DNA of 64,000 bases from Nocardia sp. NBC_00565 (GTDB lineage: Bacteria; Actinomycetota; Actinomycetes; Mycobacteriales; Mycobacteriaceae), in the NCBI RefSeq assembly GCF_036345915.1, contig NZ_CP107785.1, forward strand, positions 8,184,001-8,248,000, written 5' to 3'. Position numbers and translations under genes: made by a program. Positions within the stretch are counted from its first letter, which is position 1. Each line of letters starts with the position of its first letter. Below the pieces are notes generated by a model. It did no database searches. It worked only from the letters and a program-made list of their open reading frames with translations, and was not told where the DNA came from. Shown one piece after another: positions 27,665-36,459 of the stretch.

Positions 27665-28519
27665 ATGACGAATCCCAACGATCCTTGGGCTCAGCGACCG
27701 GAGGATGCGCCGACGGAGCACATCGGTCCGCCGGGTAGGTCGGGATTCGAGCAGCCGTCGCATACGACGGAGTACACCGAAGCGTATGGCCAGGGCGGGG
27801 TTTATCCGTCTACCGAGCAATTCGAGCCGTGGGCTCCGCCGCCGGCCAACGCGACCAAGGAATTTCCGCCGTATGAGAGTCAGCCCCAGTGGGGCGGGTA
27901 CGAGAGCGGCTATGGCGAACCGTGGGCCTCGGGTACGCAGAATCCGACGCAGGTCGGCGGGTTTGCCGTGCCGGGCGCGCAGTATCCGCCCGGCGGGCTG
28001 CCACCGGGCGGACTACCGCCGGATCAGCAGCAGCAGCCGCCGCGCAAGCGCAACACCGGGCTGTGGATTGCCCTCGGACTCGGCGTGATCCTGTTGATCG
28101 GCGCCGCAAGCGTGGTCGCGGGTGCGCTGCTCGGCGGTAAGGATTCGTCCTCGACCGCCGCGAGCACCTCGGCGTTCCCGACCACGGGACGTCAGCCAGG
28201 CGGCACCGCGCCCTCGGGGCAGCCGACGCCCACCCGGGTCACCCCGACCATTCCGGGGCTCGGCGGTATCGACGATCTGGGCGCGACCATGGGCACGATC
28301 ACCGCCAATACCGGCGGCCAGCTGACCCTCGACACCTTGGGGGGAGCACCGGTCACGGTGCGCACCACCGATAAGACCCAGGTGATCTCGCTGACCGGGT
28401 CGAAGGTGGCCGATCTACCGGTCGGTGACATGGTGATGGTGCAGGGCGACAAGGTCGCGGACGGTTCGATCGACGCGAAGATCATCATCAGCACGGCGAT
28501 GCCCGGAGGCACGCGGTGA
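27665..28519 (+). CDS. single-pass membrane protein with Pro-rich N-terminus and DUF5666-like domain
   Basis: 284 residues from ATG 27665 (GGAAG upstream). The cytosolic N-terminal 140 residues are rich in Pro, Gly, Gln and Tyr (PPGGLPPGGLPPDQQQQPP). One transmembrane helix follows (GLWIALGLGVILLIGAASVVAGALLGG, preceded by RKR), then a Ser/Thr/Pro linker. The extracytoplasmic C-terminal domain of about 75 residues (TMGTITANTGGQLTLDTLGG to GSIDAKIIIS) looks like a small beta-barrel of the DUF5666 type. Proteins with this layout are common substrates of Ser/Thr kinases in mycobacteria, but nothing here proves that. Function unknown. Confidence 0.8.
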   Translation: MTNPNDPWAQRPEDAPTEHIGPPGRSGFEQPSHTTEYTEAYGQGGVYPSTEQFEPWAPPPANATKEFPPYESQPQWGGYESGYGEPWASGTQNPTQVGGFAVPGAQYPPGGLPPGGLPPDQQQQPPRKRNTGLWIALGLGVILLIGAASVVAGALLGGKDSSSTAASTSAFPTTGRQPGGTAPSGQPTPTRVTPTIPGLGGIDDLGATMGTITANTGGQLTLDTLGGAPVTVRTTDKTQVISLTGSKVADLPVGDMVMVQGDKVADGSIDAKIIISTAMPGGTR

Positions 28520-28601
28520 GACATCAGACGGGGTCCTCGCTCGGCCCGGCGCGGGGCCAAAGACGGACTCCGTCCGGCTGCGCATATTAGGGTAGGCGAC
28601 G

Positions 28602-29714
28602 ATGACGGCAATGTGGTTCGGGTTGGCGGCGATCGCACTGGTTGGTGCGATCGTGCTGCTCTATTTCGATCGGATCCAGCGACGGCGGACCGGTCATGCG
28701 CGCCAGGTCTGGGCGAAGGCCCAGGGATACACGTATGTGTCGGTGGAACCGGCACTAGCGTCGACTTGGCGCCGCGGTGCGTTGGCCAAGCTCGGTTACC
28801 TGTCCGCGGTGGATGTGGTCTCCGGGATCCGCAAGGGCGAGAAGTTCGTCCTGTTCGATCTCGAGGACGCGGCGACACTGGTCGCGGTGCGCAGGCAGAT
28901 CGGCTCGGATATCGATGTGGATATGCGGCTCAAGACCGCGTCCCCGCCCAAGGACGCCGATCTGGAGCTACTCGGTGCGATCGGCGACCGGGTGGTGTTC
29001 GCGACCAATCCGGAGATCGCCAGGCACGCCGTCGACCAGCGCATGGTCGCCTTCATCGAATCGCTGCCCGACACCGTGCAGATGCTGTGGAGCGAGGGCA
29101 ACTGGACCCTCGGCATGCTGAATGTCGGGACCGTCGGCAAGGATTGGGAGACCGCGATCGACGCGGTGCTGCGCCTGTCCGGTCTGCTGCATGTGCTGCC
29201 GCCGGTCACCGATGTGCTCGGCGTCGATTCGGGTGGTCACGATCCGGGTCGACCGCATCCGCGCACGTCGCGTTCGGGTGATTCGGGGTCGGACGCTCCG
29301 GTGGGTGCGGCCCGCATGGCATCGCCGGCGTCGCGCAAGGGTGATCGCGAGGAGCCGGACGCCGATTCCGCATACGACGACGACCGCGGCCGCGAACGGT
29401 CGAAGTATCAGGAGCCGGAGTATTCGGACTACGACGACGAACCGGCCGCCGACCCGGTGACCCCCGAGCCGCCGCGCCGCCCCAGCCTCGCCGTCGTCCC
29501 CGACTCGCGCTCGCGGGCGCGTGACGAGCGCTGGGAGCCCGACGACAGCTGGCCGCCCGAAGACCGTCCGGCCCAGCGCAAGCCCGCCCAGTCCGAGTCC
29601 ATCAGGGCCGAATCGGACGAGGACGACTGGCCGCCCGCCGAACACAACCCGGAACAGCCCGGCGGTCCGTTCCACCCAGGATTCCGTCCGTACCAGGGTC
29701 CCGTGCCGCAGTGA
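28602..29714 (+). CDS. membrane-anchored protein, Rv0383c-like, with acidic disordered tail
   Basis: 370 residues. An N-terminal helix (MWFGLAAIALVGAIVLLYFD) anchors the protein or acts as an uncleaved signal. A conserved domain of about 190 residues follows (RQVWAKAQGYTYVSVEPALASTWRRGAL to LPDTVQMLWSEGNWTLGML), then about 140 residues of low-complexity Asp/Glu/Pro/Arg-rich sequence. The folded part and its place between clpB and pyrE match M. tuberculosis Rv0383c (from memory), which lacks so long a tail. Function unknown. The 82 bp before it contain no further gene. Confidence 0.8.
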   Translation: MTAMWFGLAAIALVGAIVLLYFDRIQRRRTGHARQVWAKAQGYTYVSVEPALASTWRRGALAKLGYLSAVDVVSGIRKGEKFVLFDLEDAATLVAVRRQIGSDIDVDMRLKTASPPKDADLELLGAIGDRVVFATNPEIARHAVDQRMVAFIESLPDTVQMLWSEGNWTLGMLNVGTVGKDWETAIDAVLRLSGLLHVLPPVTDVLGVDSGGHDPGRPHPRTSRSGDSGSDAPVGAARMASPASRKGDREEPDADSAYDDDRGRERSKYQEPEYSDYDDEPAADPVTPEPPRRPSLAVVPDSRSRARDERWEPDDSWPPEDRPAQRKPAQSESIRAESDEDDWPPAEHNPEQPGGPFHPGFRPYQGPVPQ

Positions 29715-29772
29715 GTGGGCACGCCGCCACACTGATCGGCGGTGTCGACCGCCAAACGACTTGGAATGTGCC

Positions 29773-30579
29773 ATGACAGATAGTCCTGCGCGCCTGCCCG
29801 GCGCCATCCGTCCTGTCGCGCTGATCACCGGACCGACCTCCGGTATCGGGCACGGGTTCGCCGTGCGACTGGCCAGGCTCGGCTATGACCTAGTCCTCGT
29901 CGCCCGCGACGAGGAGCGGCTCAATGCCCTAGCGGCGGAACTAGAGCGGAAATTCGCCACCCGTTCGGAGGTGCTGGTCGCCGATCTGGCCGACGCCGCC
30001 GATCGGGACCGAGTCGTCGCGCGCGCCACCGACGGCATCGAATTCCTGGTCAACAACGCGGGATTCGGGCAGTCCGGGGAGTTCTGGACGCAGCCGCCCG
30101 AGCAGGTGCAGGCCCAACTGGACGTCAATGTCACCGCGGTGGTGCAGCTCACCAGGGCCGTCCTGCCCTCGATGATCGCGGCGGCGAAGGGTTCGGTCGT
30201 CAATGTCGCCAGCGTCGCGGGTCTGATCCCCGGACGTGGCTCGACGTATTCGGCCTCCAAGGCCTACGTCGTATCCTTCAGCGAGGGGTTGGCGGGCGGA
30301 TTGGCCGGAACCGGTGTTCGAGTCCAGGCGCTGTGCCCCGGATTCGTGCACACCGAATTCCATGAGCGAGCCGGTATCGAGATGTCTTCGCTGCCGAAAC
30401 AGCTGTGGTTGAGCGTCGACCAGGTTGTCGCCGGTTCGCTGCGTGATCTGGAGAAGGACCGGGTGCTGAGTGTGCCCGGTGTGCAGTACAAGGTGGTCAC
30501 CACCGTCGCCGGAATGATCCCGCGACCGCTGGCGGCCCGACTGAATCGCGGCCTGTTCAACGCACGCGGAAGGACTTAA
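29773..30579 (+). CDS. short-chain dehydrogenase/reductase
   Basis: 268 residues, ATG 29773. NAD(P)-binding TGPTSGIG at 19-26, NNAG in FLVNNAGFG near 94-97 and catalytic Ser147, Tyr159 and Lys163 (YSASK) make it a classical SDR. The basic residue after strand 2 (LVLVARDEERL) suggests NADPH preference. The C-terminal part (PRPLAARLNRGLFNARGRT) resembles SDRs that act on lipid substrates. It ends 5 bp before pyrE and is likely co-transcribed with it. Substrate unknown. Confidence 0.9.
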   Translation: MTDSPARLPGAIRPVALITGPTSGIGHGFAVRLARLGYDLVLVARDEERLNALAAELERKFATRSEVLVADLADAADRDRVVARATDGIEFLVNNAGFGQSGEFWTQPPEQVQAQLDVNVTAVVQLTRAVLPSMIAAAKGSVVNVASVAGLIPGRGSTYSASKAYVVSFSEGLAGGLAGTGVRVQALCPGFVHTEFHERAGIEMSSLPKQLWLSVDQVVAGSLRDLEKDRVLSVPGVQYKVVTTVAGMIPRPLAARLNRGLFNARGRT

Positions 30580-30584
30580 CAGAC

Positions 30585-31151
30585 ATGATCGACCAGGCAA
30601 GCAACGCTGCCGTTTCGACCGAGGACCGAGACAGATTGGCGGCGTTGGTGCGCGAGCTCGCCGTCGTGCACGGCAGAGTCACGCTGTCCTCGGGCAAGGA
30701 GGCCGACTACTACGTCGACCTGCGTCGCGCCACCCTGCACCACGGCGCCGGACCGCTGATCGGCAAGCTACTGCGCGAACTGGTGGCGGACTGGGATTTC
30801 GAGGCCGTCGGCGGTCTCACCATGGGCGCGGATCCGGTCGCGCTGGCCGTCATGCACGCGCCGGGCCGCCCGATCGACGCCTTCGTGGTGCGCAAGGCCG
30901 CCAAGACGCACGGCATGCAGCGCCAGATCGAAGGCCCGGACATCGTCGGCAAGCGGGTGCTCGTCGTCGAGGACACCACGACCACCGGGAATTCACCGCT
31001 GACCGCCGTGCGCGCGCTGCGCGAGGCGGGCGCGACCGTGGTCGGCGTCGCGACCGTGGTGGATCGGGAGACCGGCGCTGATCAGGTGATCGCGGCCGAG
31101 GGGCTGGAGTACCGGTCCATCCTCGGACTGAAGGATCTTGCCCTCGGCTAA
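30585..31151 (+). CDS. pyrE: orotate phosphoribosyltransferase
   Basis: Converts orotate and PRPP to OMP in pyrimidine synthesis. 188 residues from ATG 30585. The PRPP-binding loop VLVVEDTTTTGNS is at about 125-137, and SSGKEADYYVDLRRATL near 35-51 is the orotate-loop signature of PyrE. Size and motifs are typical. It follows the SDR gene with 5 bp between them. In M. tuberculosis pyrE lies near clpB, as here. The 150 bp after it hold no gene and probably the promoter of the ketosynthase gene. Confidence 0.96.
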   Translation: MIDQASNAAVSTEDRDRLAALVRELAVVHGRVTLSSGKEADYYVDLRRATLHHGAGPLIGKLLRELVADWDFEAVGGLTMGADPVALAVMHAPGRPIDAFVVRKAAKTHGMQRQIEGPDIVGKRVLVVEDTTTTGNSPLTAVRALREAGATVVGVATVVDRETGADQVIAAEGLEYRSILGLKDLALG

Positions 31152-31301
31152 GCTGAGAAGGCGGTCCCGGGTCGCAATCGCTGGTGGTGGGGGCGCTTGT
31201 CGAGCAATCCGAAACGGGGTAGCGATGCGACCCGATAAAGGAGCGCATACGCCGAGCGCAGCGCGGCGGTCGGAGACAGTGAAGGGTCGTGTGAGTTACC
31301 T

Positions 31302-32366
31302 GTGGTGAGCATCGCAGTCAATAAGAGCCGAGAAAATGTCGCGATGCTCGGCATCGGTGCTTACCGTCCGAAACGCCTGGTCAGCAATGAAGAGGTGTGC
31401 GAGGTCCTGGACTCCACCCCCGAATGGATCTACGAGCGCACCGGCGTACGCAACCGCCGCTGGATCAGCGGTGACGAGACGTTGCAGTCGATCTCGGCGG
31501 CCGCCGGTGAGCGCGCGATCAAGAACAGCGGCATCGACCGGTCCGAGATCGGCGCGCTGATCCTGGCCACCTCGAGCTGGCTGACGCTGACCCCGCACGG
31601 TGCGCCCAAGGTCGCCAACGATCTGGGGATGAACGGGATCGCGGCCTTCGATCTGACCTCCGGCTGCGGTGGTTTCGGCTACGGCCTCGGGGTCGCCGCC
31701 GATCTGATCCGGGCGGGCTCGGCCGAATATGTGCTGCTGATCGGCGCCGAGACGATGACCGTCGGACTCGATCCGACCGATCGCGGCACCGCGATGATCT
31801 TCGGTGACGGCGCGGGCGCGGTGGTGGTCGGCCCGAGCGAGGAGAACGGCATCTCCCCGACGGTGTGGGGCAGCGACGGCGAGAACGCGTCGGCGATCGC
31901 GCAGGATGTCGACTTTCTGGAGTACATGGAGCGGGCACAGGCGCTGCAGGGCACCGATCCGGCCGTCGAGCCGGTCGGCCGGATGTCGCTGCGCATGGAG
32001 GGGCCGCGCGTATTCCGTTGGGCGGCGGTCACTTTGCCGCGCGCGCTGGCCTCCGCGCTGGAGGTGTCCGGGGTGTCGAAGGAGGACATCGAGGTGTTCA
32101 TCCCGCATCAGGCCAACGCGCGCATCAACGAGTTGATGAAGAAGAACCTCGGGCTGGCCGATGACATCCCGGTCGCCAATGACATCGAGAACACCGGCAA
32201 CACCTCCGCCGCCTCCATCCCGCTGGCGATGGAGGAGATGCTGGTGACCGGTAAGGCCAAGGGCGGCCAGACAGCGCTGCTGCTCGGCTTCGGCGCCGGT
32301 CTGAGCTACGCGGGTCAGGTGGTCACGCTGCCGCCCGCCCCGACCGAGCCTAGCTTCAGTGTCTGA
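31302..32366 (+). CDS. fabH: beta-ketoacyl-ACP synthase III (FabH-like)
   Basis: KAS III condensing enzyme that joins an acyl-CoA to malonyl-ACP. 354 residues from GTG 31302 (a second GTG follows directly). The catalytic triad is Cys122 (TSGCGGFGYG), His269 (IPHQANARI) and Asn300 (NTGNTSAAS). The N-terminal YRPKRLVSNEEVCEVLDSTPEWIYERTGV is a FabH signature. In mycolate producers FabH links FAS-I products to FAS-II chain extension; here it is away from the usual FAS-II genes and could instead serve a specialised lipid. Its stop overlaps the next gene by 8 bp, so the YhhN protein is probably co-expressed. Confidence 0.9.
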   Translation: MVSIAVNKSRENVAMLGIGAYRPKRLVSNEEVCEVLDSTPEWIYERTGVRNRRWISGDETLQSISAAAGERAIKNSGIDRSEIGALILATSSWLTLTPHGAPKVANDLGMNGIAAFDLTSGCGGFGYGLGVAADLIRAGSAEYVLLIGAETMTVGLDPTDRGTAMIFGDGAGAVVVGPSEENGISPTVWGSDGENASAIAQDVDFLEYMERAQALQGTDPAVEPVGRMSLRMEGPRVFRWAAVTLPRALASALEVSGVSKEDIEVFIPHQANARINELMKKNLGLADDIPVANDIENTGNTSAASIPLAMEEMLVTGKAKGGQTALLLGFGAGLSYAGQVVTLPPAPTEPSFSV

Positions 32367-33159
32367 TTTGCGGCATTCGCGGCGCCCTCCGTGGTTACCC
32401 AAGCTGCCTCCTCCGGGCGCGTCGCGAACGCCGCGGGGCGTGCGCCCCTTCCGTGCCGGATTCCTCGCGGCCGCGGCGGTGACCGTATTCGGCGCGGTCA
32501 CCGGCCGAGACAAACTGCAGTGGATCGCGAAGCCGCTGATGATGCCGCTGCTGGCGGCGGATGTCGGGACCGATCCGGCGGCGCTGGATCCGGTCGACCG
32601 GACGGTGCTGCTCGGTGCGCTCGGCGCCGCGACGCTCGGTGATGTGCTGTTGATCGAGCCGGATAACGATCGGCGGCTGATCGCGGGTGCGTCGTCGTTC
32701 GCGGTGATGCAGACCGGATATTCGGTGCTGTGGTGGCGCCGTGGCGGGCGGCCGCGTCCGGAGATCGCACTGCCGCGGGTGGTGGCCTGGCTCGGGGCCG
32801 CGGCGCTGATGCGGGCGAAGGCGCCGACCGTTGCGGCTCCGCTGACGGCTTACGGTGCGACACTGGGCAGCGCGGCCGTGCTCGCCTCCGATCCCGGGTT
32901 GGCTCCGGGTGCGAAAAACATTGGCGGGCTGAATATTCCGAGCTCCGATCCACGCAGTCGGCTCGGCCTCGGTGCGCTGCTGTTCACCGTCTCCGACGGG
33001 CTGATCGTGTTGCGTCGCCTCTTCGTGCACGGTGAGCGCTCCCGGCGGGTCGCCGAGGGCGTCATCCTCGCCACCTACGCCGCCGCCCAGTACCTCCTCG
33101 CCGACCCCCGCGCACATGCCTCGGCGTTGGGCGGAGTTACTGCTCCAGCACGAGGATGA
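32359..33159 (+). CDS. YhhN/TMEM86-family membrane protein (lysoplasmalogenase-like)
   Basis: 266 residues with about eight hydrophobic helices. The family signature GALLFTVSDGLIVLRR lies near residue 215, and GAATLGDVLLIEPDNDRR provides the conserved acidic residue of the first half. Vertebrate TMEM86B cleaves the vinyl ether bond of lysoplasmalogens, and bacterial YhhN proteins belong to the same family. GTG 32359 overlaps the end of the ketosynthase gene. An AGPS-like ether-lipid enzyme is also encoded at 12.8 kb, but no link is shown. The 3' end overlaps the next, convergent gene by 23 bp. Confidence 0.8.
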   Translation: MSDLRHSRRPPWLPKLPPPGASRTPRGVRPFRAGFLAAAAVTVFGAVTGRDKLQWIAKPLMMPLLAADVGTDPAALDPVDRTVLLGALGAATLGDVLLIEPDNDRRLIAGASSFAVMQTGYSVLWWRRGGRPRPEIALPRVVAWLGAAALMRAKAPTVAAPLTAYGATLGSAAVLASDPGLAPGAKNIGGLNIPSSDPRSRLGLGALLFTVSDGLIVLRRLFVHGERSRRVAEGVILATYAAAQYLLADPRAHASALGGVTAPARG

Positions 33160-33589
33160 TTCGGTCGCGGTTGGCGGGGTCGACGCGGATGGAGATGGTC
33201 TCACCGACTGCCAGGCGCGGTTTGTCGGCCGGGGTTACGTCGAAAACGATTGTCCCGTGGTAACTTTCGGAACCGGGCACGACCAGTTCGAGATCGAATT
33301 CGGTCAGTTCGGTGTGGTGATCGGTGCGTTGTAGCGTGTGTGCGCTCTCGATGGTCGCCCAGCCCTCCAACCCGTGCCGCCACAGTTGCCGATCCGCGCG
33401 CGAGGGCCGCGCGGCCAACAGCATGCCGACGCCGACGCACGAACCGAACAGGCCGACCAGTGCGACGATCTGAAATGCCTCGGTCCCCGGCGGCGTATGC
33501 GGTAGCAGCCAGCCCAGCCAGAGCCCGAGCAGCACCAAATACCCGGCGGTCACCCCGAGCACTATGCGGAGAATGCGCGCGTGGTCCAT
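33137..33589 (-). CDS. small two-helix membrane protein
   Basis: 150 residues from ATG 33589, with GGAGG six bases upstream. Two transmembrane helices (ILRIVLGVTAGYLVLLGLWLGWLL and FQIVALVGLFGSCVGVGMLLAA) are separated by a short loop. The C-terminal soluble domain of about 75 residues has a beta pattern (GWATIESAHTLQRT, TEFDLELVVPG, YHGTIVFDVTPADKPRLAVGETISIRVDPANRDRIIL) resembling DUF3592-like or NfeD-like barrels. I do not assign a function. It converges on and overlaps the YhhN gene. Confidence 0.75.
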   Translation of the reverse strand: MDHARILRIVLGVTAGYLVLLGLWLGWLLPHTPPGTEAFQIVALVGLFGSCVGVGMLLAARPSRADRQLWRHGLEGWATIESAHTLQRTDHHTELTEFDLELVVPGSESYHGTIVFDVTPADKPRLAVGETISIRVDPANRDRIILVLEQ

Positions 33590-33662
33590 ACCAGCCTCCA
33601 CCCGACTGCCCTGACATCCAGGATAGGTCCGCCCGGCCCGGTCTGAACGCGCCTTGACCAGA

Positions 33663-33939
33663 CGCGTGCCGTTCAGCCCTGCAATCGCAACGAGGCCGTC
33701 TCCGCCCGATACCTGCGCCAAGAGTTCCCCGACCACATCCAAAAATACTTGTGGGGCAACCACTTCTGGTCACCGTCCTACTTCGCCGCCTCTGCAGCAG
33801 GAGCCCCCTCGCCATCATCGCCGAATGCATCACCAACCAGAAAACAACCCGAGCCCACGAAAGAAAGCGACCCCCACCAGACGCGCTCGCGCAACACAGA
33901 ACCAGCTTCCTCCCGGCTAGAGGGCCAGGCTTCCGCTGA
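33663..33939 (+). pseudogene. C-terminal relic of an IS200/IS605-type TnpA transposase
   Basis: One frame reads VSARYLRQEFPDHIQKYLWG and NHFWSPSYFAASAAGAP, the hallmark end of Y1 HUH transposases of the IS200/IS605 family. A one-base deletion near 33806 moves the rest into another frame, LAIIAECITNQKTTRAHERK. In active enzymes this helix carries the nucleophilic tyrosine (Y-I-x-N-Q); here it is Cys. The HUH half is missing and no TnpB/RNA-guided nuclease gene accompanies it. Base use (AAAAATACTTG, AACAACC) is less GC-rich than the flanks, consistent with acquisition. Confidence 0.8.
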
Positions 33940-34137
33940 TCAATCCGGTGAAGACATAAGCGAGTTGCTTCTAGGTCCGGGCCTGGATCGGTGCCCACAG
34001 CACCGTGCGCAGCACCGCGCGCGCATCCGGGCCGGGTGTTTCGGTGGGCGCGTCGAGCACGAGGGTGTGTGTCTCGGTCATGGACTCCAGGGTTGTCGCG
34101 TGCGCGGCGGGCTTCGATGGAGCTGTCCGCCGAATCC

Positions 34138-34159
34138 GTGGTGTGGCCAGCCACACCAC
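34138..34159. promoter_or_regulatory. perfect 9-bp inverted repeat before the DUF4190 gene
   Basis: GTGGTGTGG at 34138-34146 and CCACACCAC at 34151-34159 are separated by CCAG. It lies 17 bp before ATG 34177, too close and lacking a U-tract for a normal terminator of an upstream gene, so it may be an operator or a hairpin in the 5' leader. It could also be a leftover end of the transposon relic to its left. Confidence 0.5.
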
Positions 34160-34176
34160 GAACTACCATCCTGCGC

Positions 34177-34515
34177 ATGAACTATCCGCCGCCACCGCAG
34201 TACGGGGCACCGTATGGATATCCAGCCTACGGTCCGCCGCAGGACCACCCGCAGGCCGTGACGATCCTGATTCTCGGCATCCTCGGTCTGCTGCTGTGCC
34301 AGTTCCTCGGACCGGTCGCGTGGGTGATGGGTAAGAAGGCGCTCAACGAGATCGACGCCTCGGGCGGTGCGATCGGTGGTCGCGGCAGCGTGCAGGCCGG
34401 GTACATCTGCGGCATCATCTCCTCGGTGCTGCTGATCCTCAGCATCCTGTTCATCGTGGTCATGGTGATCCTCGCCGCCAGCGGCGCCCTCGACAGCTCG
34501 TCGTCCACCTACTAG
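34177..34515 (+). CDS. DUF4190 membrane protein
   Basis: 112 residues from ATG 34177. A Pro/Tyr/Gly-rich cytosolic N-terminus (NYPPPPQYGAPYGYPAYGPP) is followed by helix 1 (AVTILILGILGLLLCQFLGPVAWVMG), the conserved KKALNEIDASGG loop, and helix 2 (AGYICGIISSVLLILSILFIVVMVIL). This is the DUF4190 architecture, frequent in actinobacteria and without a known role. It may share a message with the RNA methyltransferase 57 bp downstream. Confidence 0.85.
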   Translation: MNYPPPPQYGAPYGYPAYGPPQDHPQAVTILILGILGLLLCQFLGPVAWVMGKKALNEIDASGGAIGGRGSVQAGYICGIISSVLLILSILFIVVMVILAASGALDSSSSTY

Positions 34516-34572
34516 GCACCGCCCGTTCCGGCCACCCGATGGTGGCGGTACGGCCGGAATTAGCATCGTGGA

Positions 34573-35253
34573 GTGAACCACCCCGCGCCGGATACGGCCG
34601 AACAGCCAGGACCCACCGAATGGGGCGAGCATCCGCACGGTGTCGGGCCATGGGCCGAGGAGCACGACGAGGCGCCGCCGCGGGATCCCCGATTCGATCC
34701 GGAGCTGCTCGCGGGCGGTGACCGCCGCAATGTCGTGGACGCTTACCGCTACTGGACGCGCGAGGCGATCATCGCCGATATCGACCGACGCAGGCACCCG
34801 TTCCACGTGGCCATCGAGAACTTCGGGCACGACGCGAATATCGGCACCGTCGTGCGCACCGCCAATGCCTTCGCCGCGGCGGCCGTGCACATCGTCGGCA
34901 GGCGACGCTGGAATCGCCGCGGCGCCATGGTCACCGACCGCTATCAGCACATCGAGCATCACACCGATATCGGCGAGTTGGTTGCCTTCGCCGCGCACGC
35001 GGACCTGACGGTGGTGGCGGTGGACAATGTGCCGGGCTCGGTCCCGCTGGAAACCGTCGAATTGCCGCGCCGCTGCCTGCTGTTGTTCGGGCAGGAGGGT
35101 CCCGGTGTCACCGAACATGCGAAGGGTGCGGCCCAGCTGACGGTTTCGATCGCGCAGTTCGGTTCGACCCGCAGTATCAATGCCGGAGTCGCGGCCGGTA
35201 TCGCCATGCACGCGTGGATCCGGCAACATGCCGATTTGACGTCAGCTTGGTAA
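34573..35253 (+). CDS. TrmH/SpoU-family RNA 2'-O-methyltransferase
   Basis: 226 residues from GTG 34573. A knotted SPOUT methyltransferase: motif 1 NFGHDANIGTVVRTANAF, motif 2 LLFGQEGPGV and motif 3 SIAQFGSTRSINAGVAAGIAMH form the SAM site and trefoil knot. An N-terminal extension of about 60 residues (PGPTEWGEHPHGVGPW, PRDPRFDPELLAGGDRRNV) is shared with actinobacterial homologues (recalled as Rv0380c). It methylates a ribose 2'-OH in tRNA or rRNA; the target nucleotide is not deducible. Confidence 0.9.
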   Translation: MNHPAPDTAEQPGPTEWGEHPHGVGPWAEEHDEAPPRDPRFDPELLAGGDRRNVVDAYRYWTREAIIADIDRRRHPFHVAIENFGHDANIGTVVRTANAFAAAAVHIVGRRRWNRRGAMVTDRYQHIEHHTDIGELVAFAAHADLTVVAVDNVPGSVPLETVELPRRCLLLFGQEGPGVTEHAKGAAQLTVSIAQFGSTRSINAGVAAGIAMHAWIRQHADLTSAW

Positions 35254-35298
35254 CGAAAAGATCCCTAGAAATAGGGCAGAAGCTGGCACCATTGACCC

Positions 35299-36456
35299 AT
35301 GACCTCGCGGAGCCCGCAGACCGGGCGCGATGCTACCCCCACGCCCGCGCTGTGGTCCGAGCGCGCGGATATGGCGGAGTCCGCGATCGTCTCTCGGCAC
35401 CTGCGCGCGCTATGGGCCCTTCCCGGAACGGAATTGGGCGTGGTCGGCTGGCCGGCGACCCGGCGTGAGCGCGCCTTCGCGTCCTGGCACTACTGGTGGC
35501 AGGCGCATCTGATCGACTGCGCGGTCGACGCCGCCAACCGGGCACCGACCCCGGTGCGGCGCAGGCGCATTGCCGCCATCGCGCGCGCCCATCGACTGCG
35601 CAATGTCACCGGGTGGACCAACGACTACTACGACGACATGGCCTGGCTGGCCATCGCTTTGGAGCGCGCCGAGCGAACCCAGGACATCGACGTACGCGGC
35701 GGGCTGATCGCGCTGGAGAAGGAGCTGTACGGGGCCTGGGATCCGGCGCGCGGCGGCGGCGTGCCATGGCGGGTCGATTCGGATTACTTCAACGCGCCCG
35801 CCAACGGTCCCGCCGCGATCGCGCTGCTGCGCCTGGGCCGTCACGTCCGTGCACAGGAGATGGCCGACTGGATCGATGCGACGCTGCTCGACAAGGAGAG
35901 CGGCCTGATCCTGGACGGCATCCACCTGCCCTCCGGCGAGATCGAGCGCCCGGCCTTCACCTACTGCCAGGGTGTGGTGCTGGGCCTGGAAGCCGAACTC
36001 GCGGTGCATACCGGCGAGGAGCGCCATAGCGAACGCGTGCACCGGCTACTGATCGCGGTCGAGGAGCAGATGACCACCGGTGGGGTGATCAACGGTGGCG
36101 GTGGCGGCGACGGCGGGCTGTTCAACGGGATCCTGGCCCGCTATCTCGCGGTGGTCGCGCTGATGCTGCCCGGCGAGGATCGCGAACAGGTGGCCGATCG
36201 ACGCAACGCCGCGGCCATCGTGCGCGCCTCGGCCACCGCGGCCTGGGCGAACCGGCTCGAGGTCGAGGGTGAACCGCTGTTCGGCCACGATTGGAGCAAA
36301 CCCACCCAGCTACCCGGCGGCCGATCCGGCGCCGGTCATTTCACCGCGGGCGGCTCGGTGACCTCCTCGCGGGTGCCCGAGCGCGATATGTCGGTCCAAC
36401 TGTCGGGCTGGCTGCTGATGGAGGCGGCCTACCAGGTCAGCGCCGCCGGACTGTAG
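35299..36456 (+). CDS. glycoside hydrolase family 76-like protein
   Basis: 385 residues from ATG 35299. An (alpha/alpha)6-barrel protein of the GH76 alpha-1,6-mannanase family. The catalytic Asp pair is in NDYYDDMAWLA (Asp112-Asp113), and conserved motifs GGVPWRVDSDYFNAPANGPAAIALLRLGR and TYCQGVVLGLEAEL follow. There is no signal peptide, so it should act in the cytosol unless exported otherwise. In mycobacteria the homologue (recalled as Rv0365c) sits near fba and a DedA gene, as here. Possible substrates are mannan parts of lipomannan or lipoarabinomannan. Confidence 0.88.
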   Translation: MTSRSPQTGRDATPTPALWSERADMAESAIVSRHLRALWALPGTELGVVGWPATRRERAFASWHYWWQAHLIDCAVDAANRAPTPVRRRRIAAIARAHRLRNVTGWTNDYYDDMAWLAIALERAERTQDIDVRGGLIALEKELYGAWDPARGGGVPWRVDSDYFNAPANGPAAIALLRLGRHVRAQEMADWIDATLLDKESGLILDGIHLPSGEIERPAFTYCQGVVLGLEAELAVHTGEERHSERVHRLLIAVEEQMTTGGVINGGGGGDGGLFNGILARYLAVVALMLPGEDREQVADRRNAAAIVRASATAAWANRLEVEGEPLFGHDWSKPTQLPGGRSGAGHFTAGGSVTSSRVPERDMSVQLSGWLLMEAAYQVSAAGL

Positions 36457-36459
36457 GCA

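Noticed and set aside
33971..34081. 36-residue minus-strand frame MTETHTLVLDAPTETPGPDA...
   Set aside because: Plausible codon use but too short, no family, and adjacent to a transposon relic; probably a truncated 5' end of a lost gene.
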